DNA of 64,000 bases from Paulinella micropora (Eukaryota > Cercozoa > Imbricatea > Euglyphida), in contig BJOX01000293.1 in NCBI GenBank assembly GCA_009731375.1, positions 458,932 through 522,931 on the forward strand. The letters run 5' to 3'. Below are positions 1 through 9,600 of this stretch, in pieces (position 1 is the first letter of the stretch; every line of letters starts with the position of its first letter). The translations under genes and the position numbers were made by a program. The notes beneath the pieces are model-generated. The model saw only the letters and a program-made list of their open reading frames with translations, did no database searches and was not told the DNA's origin.

Positions 1-416
1 TGTTCACGCCATGCTCCACTGCGCCTTCCAGGTACGTGAAAATAAAGTTAGTATCGGTAGTGTAACAAGTGTTGATACCGACACACAGGCGAAAGACCAT
101 TTTCCCTTTAAAGTCTTTAGCAGCACGGCGACAAGATGGAATCCGCACAGGCGGCTTCATATCTGCAGATATAACAGTAGCATGGAGATCTTCTTGCGCA
201 CCCTTCTTGCGTTGCATGCTCGCTACACGGCACGTTCTGTGAATTTTGCTGCAGATATGAAGCCGCCTGTGCGGATTCCATCTTGTCGCCGTGCTGCTAA
301 AGACTTTAAAGGGAAAATGGTCTTTCGCCTGTGTGTCGGTATCAACACTTGTTACACTACCGATACTAACTTTATTTTCACGTACCTGGAAGGCGCAGTG
401 GAGCATGGCGTGAACA
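1..416. repeat. Inverted duplication (foldback), 168-bp arms, 80-bp loop
   Basis: Bases 1-168 are the reverse complement of 249-416, with 80 bases of unique sequence between. The right arm is coding sequence of the downstream ORF, so the left arm looks like an inverted copy of it. The left arm starts at the first base of the window and may continue outside. It could be a real foldback structure or a chimeric assembly joint. Confidence 0.9.
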
Positions 417-2200
417 GTAATATCACCATGCTTGCATCACTTTTGCATTGGGAGCTTTGGCATCCTCGCACTATGCAAGCTTGGAAGTTATTCCTGGAGT
501 GGGACGGCGCCGGTGATAACACTGCGTGGGCTATGCTAGGCTTTATCGGGCTTAATGTTGTCGACCGCGGTATCCGTTGGCAAGTAGAATCTCATCGCAA
601 GCCACCTGGGCACGGCCATGACGGGAATGATCAGTCATTCAGAGTGATGGATATTGGGTGGAAGAGCACCTTCCTCACAACCAATATCGCTCAAGCTTTG
701 TTAAAACTTATCCTTGCTTTCAAAAAACAAAGATCGACCTTTGTGTTGGTTGTTCTTGCATGTAATTACGACTGGATGACGTATTTCAGTCCATGTATGA
801 ACAAAAGCTTCAAGAATTACAACAGGCCTCTGGCCTGGCGCATCACCAAGAACGAGGATCCTGATCAGTTACCGACTGCGGATTTCAAAACAATGGGAGA
901 CGCACAGGAGGAATTTCATGGAGAGAAGGATAATCCCCAAGGAGCATCAGTGAAACTGTTCATTCAGCGCCCCGGTATTGTATTATATTATTCCCTTCCC
1001 CCCCCCCCCCCACCTCACGTGCATGTGTTGTATATATTGCAATACCGGGGCGTTGGATGTATTGCAGCGGCTGATATGCCTCGCAAGCTTCCTGTGGGAT
1101 ACTTCGTCAACCCACGTTTGAAAAAGGATATTCGATCTTTGAGCAAGTACCTAGAGCCGGACGAGACTGCGCATGTGGAGGAGATGTTGGCGGCTGGGAA
1201 CCTGACAAGAATCGAAATTGATGGCGACTACTTCGACGGTGGTTTGCCCGGACGCCCTGCTCATATGAAGTGTGGAAAATACAAAGCAGAATTCCGACTG
1301 GTTGATGAGCTGCCGATGAATTGGATGGAGTTGCCTCCTAACCGTAAAGAAAAGATAAACGCTCTTACCCATTTGACACCTGACGAGCTTCTTTCTTTAC
1401 CACGCACATATTTTGTTAACGAGGGAAAGGCTCCCGCTCACCCACGATGGCGCGGTGCACAGGAGCTTACTGAGGAAGAAAAGAGGGAGCAGGACTTGGC
1501 TTTTGGAAATGTTGAGCATCCGTGGCGCAAAGTTTTCATTTTACTTACATCGTTTCAAGACAAGCAAGCGTTTGCATCCAGCCAAATGGTAGTCAAGGAA
1601 CTAAAGGACTGGCTCAGAATGCACGGTGTTGCAACGCAAGATGCCGACCGGAAGCAGTTTAAAAAGGCGCAGCTTGTTGACTCAGCATGGAACCATTTTC
1701 AAATCTGCCGCTGCAACTTAGAAGAAGAAGTGGATGCCAAACTAGCTGGTGCTGAACCCGCGCTATCTGAGAACTCTTCTTCTACTACTAGCACAGACAA
1801 CTCTTCTTCTAGCTCAGAGGAAGAAGAAAACGGTACTAGTGTATGCTATATCTGCAACACTGGTCGCATTTCGTTATTATTTACTGTAGGTGTCTCAGAC
1901 TCAACTGTGCCGCCACGAGGACGCCAACCAAGCCGTCAGCGCGGACGTCGCCGCGCGCGTCGAGCAGCAGGTCAACGCGGACGCAAGCGTGCGCGAAATT
2001 CAGCTGATTCCAAGCGGGCGATGCAATCTCAACGCAGGAACAGTCAGGTGCAAGGCGCAAATCAGCCAGGCCCCAATCCGTGGGATTGCCCTTCCTGTAA
2101 GATCCATAACGCTGAAGGTGGAGACAAATGCCAATTGTGTGAGTGGCCAGCAGATGTCGGTAGCTCTGATAGCTCTGACGACAACGACCCATTAATGTAG
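11..2200 (+). CDS. DUF7869-like (transposase-like) protein with C-terminal RanBP2-type zinc finger
   Basis: A 729-codon ORF of unproven function. Roughly residues 95-310 carry spaced motifs like those of the DUF7869/transposase-like family: a FLEWDGAGDN block, then GHGHDGNDQSF, matching in spirit the family's D-N and GHTH-D-D motifs. Near the C-terminus lie a Ser/Glu-rich linker, an Arg-rich stretch, and a WDCPSC...CQLC pattern, which is the W-C-x2-C-x10-C-x2-C layout of a RanBP2 zinc finger. The first 60 or so codons come from the inverted duplication and are probably not native, so the true start is unknown. Two in-frame segments could be introns (975-1067 and 1833-1889). The ORF is intact, and mobile-element origin is an inference from the family resemblance and the surroundings. 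Confidence 0.55.
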   Translation: MLHCAFQVRENKVSIGSVTSVDTDTQAKDHFPFKVFSSTATRWNPHRRLHICRYNSSMEIFLRTLLALHARYTARSVNFAADMKPPVRIPSCRRAAKDFKGKMVFRLCVGINTCYTTDTNFIFTYLEGAVEHGVNSNITMLASLLHWELWHPRTMQAWKLFLEWDGAGDNTAWAMLGFIGLNVVDRGIRWQVESHRKPPGHGHDGNDQSFRVMDIGWKSTFLTTNIAQALLKLILAFKKQRSTFVLVVLACNYDWMTYFSPCMNKSFKNYNRPLAWRITKNEDPDQLPTADFKTMGDAQEEFHGEKDNPQGASVKLFIQRPGIVLYYSLPPPPPPHVHVLYILQYRGVGCIAAADMPRKLPVGYFVNPRLKKDIRSLSKYLEPDETAHVEEMLAAGNLTRIEIDGDYFDGGLPGRPAHMKCGKYKAEFRLVDELPMNWMELPPNRKEKINALTHLTPDELLSLPRTYFVNEGKAPAHPRWRGAQELTEEEKREQDLAFGNVEHPWRKVFILLTSFQDKQAFASSQMVVKELKDWLRMHGVATQDADRKQFKKAQLVDSAWNHFQICRCNLEEEVDAKLAGAEPALSENSSSTTSTDNSSSSSEEEENGTSVCYICNTGRISLLFTVGVSDSTVPPRGRQPSRQRGRRRARRAAGQRGRKRARNSADSKRAMQSQRRNSQVQGANQPGPNPWDCPSCKIHNAEGGDKCQLCEWPADVGSSDSSDDNDPLM
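975..1067 (+). other. Candidate 93-nt intron with inverted-repeat ends
   Basis: A GT at 975 and AG at 1066-1067 would remove 93 nt in frame, including a run of 13 C that encodes an odd proline stretch. A perfect 13-bp inverted repeat (968-980 and 1040-1052) surrounds the donor site, and CAGCG occurs at 965-969 and again at 1065-1069. The arrangement resembles a short introner-like insertion. The reading frame is open either way, so splicing is unproven. Confidence 0.4.
1833..1889 (+). other. Possible second in-frame intron (57 nt)
   Basis: A GTACTAGT donor after a Glu-rich stretch and a TTTACTGTAG acceptor before a Ser/Arg-rich stretch. Removal keeps the frame. The only support is the splice-like ends and the change in composition. 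Confidence 0.25.
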
Positions 2201-2598
2201 CCTTGAAATACATTCTAATCAAGGAAATACTGCAACCTTCACATCACACAACCACCCCCCCCCTCCCCCTTCCACTACCCACGTGAATCCCCTATCACAG
2301 CGGCGGCAGGGATTTTTTGAAGTAAAAGCAGCTCATAATGTAGGAAAATACTAAAAACAAATAAAACAAAGCAAAAAAACCAAGCTGTGCATTTTTGTCG
2401 CTTGTTTCCAGCATAGTCTTGTCGTCGCCGGCATGAAAAAAAAGTGGAAAAATTAGGTGTCAGACCGGTTTCTGTCCACCTCCGGAGGTGAAGTCTAAGT
2501 GGTTGACTATTAATAAAAACATGTTTTAATATCATTTTATTATGTTCTGCAACTAAATACTGAATTTCCCTTCATTTGCACAAGTTTTCTGAAAGTTG
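2201..2598. other. Non-coding junction
   Basis: A C-rich run near 2250-2272 and then increasingly A+T-rich sequence. No convincing gene on either strand. The composition change near 2560 marks the edge of the Polinton-like remnant. Confidence 0.5.
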
Positions 2599-3157
2599 CT
2601 AAAAATCTTGGAAAATTTTCGGAAAAAGTGATACCCCCATCTTTGCCGAATGGTTAGTTATACCACTGATTAACCATAATTCGACATTAGCCTCTTCAAA
2701 CTTTTCAATATCAGTTATTACGTGTTTAGCCCAGAATTTCCAATACTCGTGATTTTTTGTTATGTATTTACTTACAGAATTAATTGGTCTTTGAATTGTC
2801 TTTCCATGTAAAGCATTCATAAATAACTTTGCTAATAAATACTGCGGTGTGCCTTTCTTTGAATTTTTTTTCTTAAATAACTCTAATATGTAATCTTTGA
2901 ATACTGGTTCGGCTTCTTCTGTATAATAACACCGATTGATTTTGAGTTGGTAGCCAAGTTCAATCATATCTTTAATATCTACAGAGTCTTCCATATCTCT
3001 TAACTCCCATTTTAAGCACCCCTTACTATCTCTATAAGGAACCCGCGGATGTAATATTTTTTTGGAGATACATAATCAAAATTATATATTCCGAGTTTCC
3101 CTTTCATTTCTCCTTCACATTCCTTTATTTCTCCAGTCATAAATAATTCAAGCATTG

Positions 3158-3253
3158 CAGTTGGATAAAGTGAGACTACATCCGCATCACAGTTGGATAA
3201 AGTGAGACTACATCCGCATCACAGTTGGATAAAGTGAGACTACATCCGCATCA
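3158..3253. repeat. Three perfect tandem copies of a 32-bp unit in polymerase motif A
   Basis: Units at 3158-3189, 3190-3221 and 3222-3253 are identical. The unit spans the codons for the catalytic DxxSLYP motif. Since 32 is not a multiple of three, the expansion shifts the frame. Confidence 0.95.
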
Positions 3254-3886
3254 ATAAGATAATCTACAATCTCATCAAATCCAATTTCAACATTTACGTA
3301 TTTTCGATATTGCTCTGAAATAAATCGTCTTTTGCTTGGATAAGTTCTAGCACCATATACAGCCCTTCTAAATTTTTTTCTTGTTTTAAATTTGGTAGTT
3401 GAATAATATATTTACAATCTATCTTCTTTTTCCATAAATTCCAAGTAAGAGACGAAGTAGATATATAAGCAGTTAAGTCAGTTTTATGTTCTTTATATAT
3501 TTGATTGTTTAGTGTGTCGTGTAGTTCCTTTAGTCCCATAACATCTTTTTCTAAGTATGTTAAACATTCATTTTTTGTTTTTTCGTCCATCTCTTCCCAT
3601 CGTTTCGCATTGTCGTGGTCAAAGTCTCCTTTTAACACATTACATCCCAGTGTTTCAAGGTTCTTTTTTAGACTTCCCTCAGTGTGCTTACATATCCCAG
3701 AATTATATATTTTTATATTCTAATGAGATAATAGCACCATTATTCATAAGGGTCGCATTTTTTATTCTTCTTTTGATAAATTCTTTTTGTAAGTAGTAGT
3801 GGTCAACTTTACTCAAGTTAAAAGCATTAACATATAATTTTGCTTTTGGTTTCCTTTTTGATAAATCATCCGCATATTCAAAAATT

Positions 3887-3948
3887 AGGCGATGAATGTA
3901 TTCCTAAATTGCTTGATATCAAGCAATTTAGGAATACATTCATCGCCT
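3887..3948. repeat. Perfect 62-bp palindrome without spacer
   Basis: The sequence reads the same on both strands around a centre between 3917 and 3918. It lies in the exonuclease region of the polymerase remnant and ends the local reading frame. It looks like a snap-back inverted duplication. Confidence 0.95.
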
Positions 3949-5180
3949 GCTACATATTTAAAGACGATATCCGAAATAGTATAACCAGCTATGTATGGTG
4001 TGTGTAATTCGTATTCATTTGTAAAAGTCGCTAAGTCATAATGAAATACTTCATCTTGATTATTATACTTAGCCTCTTCCAAAGTAGTTAATAAAGACAT
4101 CACTTGATTTTCTTTCTTTCTGAGTTTCGCTCTTACATAAGAAATTCTTTTATTATTACATTATAATACTCTTTATAACAATCTGGACACTTACTTTTGT
4201 TTCTTTTTATGAAACTTATATAATGTCATTTGAGTAGATAACAAAGCACATCCGCTGTTATTAAAGGGTCTTCATAGTTTTTGAATGTCTGTTTGCTTGT
4301 TGTATCAGTTAATTCAAAATACTTTCCTTCAATACAATATTTTTTTAAAGATTTCAAAGCAGACTGATAAAGGTATCGGAGTATTAGACTCTAGTTTGAA
4401 TTCTTGCCTAATATCATTACATACTTTTTTATTGAGTTTTGGTTCTCCTTTCAAGGGTAGATTTAATATATCCTTAACAACATAGAAGAAACAATTATTA
4501 TCCTTACTCCTTGGATTAATATGAATTCCTTCGTCTGTTTCATTTTTCAAGTCCTTACCTGAAGAATTACAACCGCCTGCGTCTTCTTGGATAATTTGAA
4601 TATTTATATATTGAATAATTCGTTCATATCCGCGAGCACTTGATTCAAGATTTTGTTCGTTATATAAATATATATCACGAAACAGATCATCAATGTCTTT
4701 TAACTTTACTGCATTGAAAGTTTTCCATTTATAAAACTTACTATCATCAACATCCGTTATATAAGCAAACTTAACGTGAATACTTGCATCGTTTGTCATA
4801 CCTCTAGTTCTAACATCCCTGACTGCTCTCATAATTATTAGTTCAATTGCATCCATATCATAAAAGTTTACATCAAGATTTTTGAAAGGGTATGTAAAGC
4901 CATTTATACCTCTATTTCTTATTAGTCTTAGTTCAACAAGTTTTACCTCTCGCTTCTTCGCCTCCTGTGTCTTAGTTTCCCTTAAGTTCGCCCTTACATT
5001 CGCTAGTTCTACATTTTCCTTCGTTGGTCTGGGTGGTAAAGGTGGTGGCATATTTTACTTTTATATTAGTGTGAATATAAAAATAATAAAATAAATTAAA
5101 TTGTTTTACCGATATTATATATATAATCTTACTTTTAAATAAAATTATTTTACATTTGCGGAAAAAAGTATTTTCAACCT

Positions 5181-5360
5181 TTAGGATTTCTCTCTTGCTT
5201 TCATTTCTTCATACTCTTTAAGTTTCCTGTTTCGTTCTTTCAGTTTGTTCTTTCTTCTCATATTTACTTCTTCGCGGTGCTTATAATAATAAGCAGTTGC
5301 TTTTTCATTGTTAGCTTTTCGTTTGTCCTCTGGTGTGAGATATTTCTTGTGTCTTCCCAT
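5181..5360 (-). CDS. Small basic protein of the Polinton-like cluster (59 aa)
   Basis: ATG at 5358-5360 to TAA at 5181-5183. The product starts MGRHKKYLTPEDKRKAN and is almost all charged residues, with a predicted single helix rich in Lys, Arg and Glu. The ORF is intact and lies in the same strand and AT-rich block as the polymerase, about 130 bases upstream of it. Function is unknown. Confidence 0.5.
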   Translation of the reverse strand: MGRHKKYLTPEDKRKANNEKATAYYYKHREEVNMRRKNKLKERNRKLKEYEEMKAREKS

Positions 5361-5382
5361 ATCTATATTATAAGTAATAGTT

Positions 5383-5655
5383 TTACATTTTATTTAATAT
5401 TATCATAGCCCGTAATTTAAGTTGTGTGATTGCTTCTTCACAAATTTGCAATTTATGTATATTCAGTGTAGTTGAAGGTTCTTCTAATATTTTGTTCTTT
5501 TGTTCTATCCAAAACTTAAAAGCCTTACTATATAGTTGAAGCACTTCTCTTTTTGTGTATTTCTTAATCCTCCTATCGTCCGCTAATGCTTCTAGAAAAT
5601 GTAAGTTGTATAGTTCTTTCATTTCCTTGTCCGCTTGTATCATTATAGAAGTCAT
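5383..5655 (-). CDS. Hypothetical 90-aa helical protein, Polinton-like cluster
   Basis: Intact ORF with ATG at 5653-5655. The sequence is rich in Lys, Glu and Leu and probably all helical (for example REVLQLYSKAFKFW). No family recognised. It is co-directional with its neighbours and separated from the next ORF by only 22 bases, as in compact Polinton or virophage-like genomes. Confidence 0.5.
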   Translation of the reverse strand: MTSIMIQADKEMKELYNLHFLEALADDRRIKKYTKREVLQLYSKAFKFWIEQKNKILEEPSTTLNIHKLQICEEAITQLKLRAMIILNKM

Positions 5656-5739
5656 ATTATATAACTAATAATATACATTTTTTTTAAATAATTTTATATT
5701 TTATTTTAAAATATCTTTCTATGTCGTCGTTTCTATATG

Positions 5740-6123
5740 CTATACGATTATCATAACCTCTTCTTTCTCTGCGAAAAAATCTCTATGTGATTGGTTTTTT
5801 TCATGTGTGTATTTGCTGTATATTCCTATCGTCTTTCCACAGACACAAGTATATTTTTCTTTAATCTTTTGCTTTCTCCATTCTGTCTTCTTTTGCTTCG
5901 CTAATTGTTTGTAATCTATATTTTTATTATCTTCTTCGTATTTTGTCCACACTTCCTTTTCGTAAAATTCCATCGCTTGCTTTTCTACTTCTTCCTTTGT
6001 TTTGTTTTTTCCTATGTAAAATACCTTTCTTTTTTGTTCGCCATTTTCTATCGATCTAACATCAATTTCATTCTTCTTAATACATACTTCACCTTTTGAA
6101 ACTTTTCTGATTGTTCTCTCAAC
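5740..6123 (-). CDS. Putative C/H zinc-finger protein, Polinton-like cluster
   Basis: The frame is open from a TGA at 6124-6126 to a stop at 5740. An internal ATG at 5971-5973 gives 77 aa; the open frame upstream gives about 127 codons. The C-terminal part has CVCGK followed by HEKNQSH, a Cys-x-Cys...His-x5-His arrangement suggesting zinc binding. The N-terminal part is Lys/Glu-rich. Either the start codon is lost or a non-ATG start is used. No specific family is claimed. Confidence 0.45.
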   Translation of the reverse strand, partial: VERTIRKVSKGEVCIKKNEIDVRSIENGEQKRKVFYIGKNKTKEEVEKQAMEFYEKEVWTKYEEDNKNIDYKQLAKQKKTEWRKQKIKEKYTCVCGKTIGIYSKYTHEKNQSHRDFFAEKEEVMIIV

Positions 6124-6261
6124 TCATTCTATATTGTGTCAGTTTTATTTCTTTAGATAATAAATAAAAATATGGCATACATTTTTCTCGTAGTGTTCTG
6201 TAGAAGGCTTTTTGTTTGTTTTTGTTTCTTCGTATTTATAATCAATAGGAGGCTCTACAAC

Positions 6262-6310
6262 AACCTGGAAGTGTCGAGAATTTGATAAAATTCGCGACAC
6301 CTTCTAGGTT
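6262..6310. repeat. Imperfect 49-bp hairpin
   Basis: The sequence folds as AACCT-GAA-GTGTCG...CGACAC-TTC-AGGTT with one indel and a mismatch around a short GATA loop. It sits where the AT-rich Polinton-like remnant ends and higher-GC sequence begins, so it may be an element boundary or a transcription terminator. Confidence 0.6.
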
Positions 6311-6606
6311 ATCAACTACTCCAGTAAGATTTGTCCCCAACATTTTTCATTTGAATTTCTGTGAAGCAAACACGTATCTGTTTTTTATGTTCAATGCTCT
6401 GAGAGCATCGTACACTCAGTTTTATCTTTTTTCAACCGTGACTCTAGACTCTTCTTGGATTGCTAACACATCAACTGCACGGTGTATTATTGTTTCGGTT
6501 AGCCTTCCAACAAGATTTCAGGTCTGGTAACATGAACATAGGTTCCAAACCTCACTGATGTTTTACTTTTGTGGAATATTAACCATGCAGATGTCCATAT
6601 TACTAA

Positions 6607-9600
6607 TGGCTACTGTTACCACGCGAAGGTGTCAGATGGGAAGAGAGAGGCGTTCGTGCCAGGAGGAAGGGGCGTATCCCCGATACTCCAGCGGATGACA
6701 TTAAAACTTTTATCACTAACTTTTGGGGTGACGTGCCCACCTGGCCGCGCTCATTAACGGAAGTGAAAAGGTGTTTACGGACTCTGTTTGAGAGCAACAA
6801 GCCGTACTCTGTCATTCTGCCATACAATGAGAAGGCGATATGGGCACAGGAGATAAGGGACCGGCTTATTGATCATCCTATACCGGTGCCCTCCCGCAAG
6901 CAACAATTAGTGGTGGCTTGTCGACTCGGGTCTCGTGAGCAGAGCAGTGCTTACAAGCAGAAGCTCAGAGCCCAGGACAAGTTGAAATTAATACCTCAAG
7001 CCTTCACATGCTTTGATGGTTTTTACACCCGTAAGGCTCCGATACAATACGCGAACCTTATTGATATGCTTGTCGTGATTGGCCATGATGATGAGCCGGA
7101 CACAGTCACGTATGAAAGAACGGGACTAGACGATTTGTCGGAGGAGGATATGAGTTTGGAGGAGGACTTAGCGCCCCTCAAGGAGCATAAGAAGATGTCG
7201 GAGGAAGATTTCCAAGCGGTGGCGCGGAAAATCCTAGAAGGAGTGGGCACGGAGAGNNNNNNNNNNAGCACGGAGAGAAAAAAAAGAGCTTCTCAAAGCT
7301 AAGATGGAGGTGTATAGAGAAATTTTCGACCCTCCTCGGGCAGGTGGTGTAAAGTCTGAGGACTTCACTGCAGTCATTTACAAGATACCGGGTGCGGAGC
7401 CATCTCCGGCACCACGGAGGGCAAATTTGAGCATACATGAGGCGAAGATAGCGGAGGAGAATGTAAGGCAGTTGCTCAATGAGGACTTTATTGAGAGATC
7501 TACATCTCCAATTGTCTCTCAACCGAAAATCGTCCCTAAGCCAGGAGGAGAATGGCGTTTGACGATCAATTATGCCCGTGTGAATAAGGTGCTAGAGGAA
7601 GAGAGAAATCCTCTGCCGACCTTAGAAGAGGGCAGAAGAGTGCTGCGGAATGCTAAATTCTATTCGGTCATCGACCTTAAGAACGGCTTCTGGCAGATAC
7701 CACTGGACGAGAAATCCAGATGGCTGACTGCATTCGTTGTCGGTATGGAAATATACCAGTGGAAGGTGTTTCCGATGGGACTTAAACAGGCCCCGGGACT
7801 CTTTCAGAAGGCGATGCAGAAGACGCTGTGCGGTCAATATGACGACCAGTCGGCGGATGGTTTTATGAGAAGGAGAGGACAGAAGGCGGGAGAATATGCA
7901 TTTTGCTACATCGATGACATCATCGTATACTCTAACACAATGGAGGAGCATATCGATCATTTGTCAGACGTCTTCAGGCGCATCGGCGCTTTTGGCCTGA
8001 AATGCGACTTAAACAAATGTCAACTCGCCAAGACAAGTGTGACGTATTTGGGTTACGAGATTTCTCATAATAGAGTCTCGATATCGCGCGAAAAGAGAGA
8101 GGAGATCGTGAGTAGACAGTTGCCAAAGAATCGCACGGAGTTACACTCTTTTCTTGCGATGGCACAGTACTACAGCCAGTTCATACCCGATTGGGGTGCA
8201 ACTCGGGCTAAGTTGGAGAAGATGATTGATTTCGGAGACTTTGAGAAGTGGGATGAGGAGGCTTTGCAGGCGTTTAATACGCTCAAAGATCTCATTTATA
8301 AAGATCCCAAGGACGGCGGATTAGTACTTATGATGCCCGACTTTACGAAGCCGTTCGTAGTCGACACAGATGCATCTAAGTTCGCGATCGGTGCGGTGCT
8401 GCAACAAGAAGATGAGGAGAAAAAGTTGCGCCCGATCATGTTTATTAGTAGAAAGCTGTGTGCGGCGGAGCGAAATTACTGCACGCGACAGAGAGAGGCG
8501 TTGGCAGTAGTATGGGCTCTCAAGAGGCTCAGAGAATACCTATGGGGAGGACCTCTATTCACGGTTAGGACCGATCATCATAACCTTCTTTGGTTGATGA
8601 ATCATGAACAAACCGGCCGTTTGGCGCGGTGGCAAGCTTTCTTGTCATGTTTCAATTTCACGATGGTCTACTTACCGGGAAAGCGAAACGTAGTCGCTGA
8701 TAGCCTTTCCAGGCTAGAGTTTCAGTCGGAGGTGTCGGCTCTCGTATCATCAGTGGAGATGATAGATCTGTCCACGGACAAGGTGTACGAGGTAAGCCAC
8801 ATAGAGACGATGCAGATGGCAAGAGGCGTTCGTTATGACCGCACGGGTCTACGATATAGTCCTCAAGGCCCGGATCATGGCATATGCTGTGAGGCACATG
8901 TTCTCGAAGACGCTGAGTGGTCTTATGAGGCATATGAGAACGCGAAGGCGAATATAAAAGAGGAGGAGGAGACGACTGAGGTCTGTACTGAACCTCCGCA
9001 GGAAAATCGAAGCGAGCTTGATGAAGACCCAGAAAGGGTAGGAGTAAGGTTGGAGGACGGTACTGTCCATATCGCCTCGCCTACCGCATGGAGGCAACAA
9101 CAGGCGACGGATCCGGAGTTCAAGGAGCTCATAACGTTATACAAGAGCCCTAATGAGCTTAAAAAGACTCCGCAGATCAAAGATCAGATGAAGGAGATGG
9201 CGTGGAGAGATGGGCTATTGTGGTACAAGGGCCAGCACGGCAAATTTGCGTCACAGCCGGATAAATGGACTCTCTGGGTACCAGAGAAGTTGAGGCGCTT
9301 TATATATGTCGCTGCCCATAACTGCCCCTTGCTGGCACATCCGGGTCGACAAAGAACCCATTGGTTCATAGCGAGGCGATTTTGGTGGAAGGGGATGAAG
9401 GAGGAGATAGACAGAGAAGTGGACGCATGCATCCCATGCAAGACCACAAAGACACCGCTGAAGGCGAATTTTGGCCTGATCGGTACATTCCCTTTACACG
9501 CCGGGATGTTTGAATTCTTACACATCGATCATGTGGGACCTTTCCCCGAATCGGCCGAAGGGTACAGATACCTTCTTACTGCCATTGATCGAGCCACCAA

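Larger units (their letters stand above)
2599..5051 (-). pseudogene. Broken protein-primed family B DNA polymerase of a Polinton/Maverick-like element
   Basis: Read right to left, pieces in several frames line up as one polymerase. 4329-5051 is the N-terminal region (240 codons, with a KDNNCFFYV motif). 3949-4103 has an exonuclease I-like block (HYDLATF, then HTPYIAGY). 3294-3638 has an exonuclease III-like block (YLEKDVMGL), followed in another frame by GARTYPSKRRF. Near 3158-3270 is the palm motif A (DVVSLYPTA), and 2599-2994 carries motif B (NALHGKTIQRP). The exonuclease I block has Ala where Glu is usual. Frame is lost at several points: a 62-bp palindrome at 3887, a frameshift near 3720, a 32-bp triplication in motif A, and another frameshift near 3060. 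The region with motif C (DTD) is missing at the left end. DNA_pol_B_2-type polymerases replicate such elements; this copy is dead. Confidence 0.8.
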
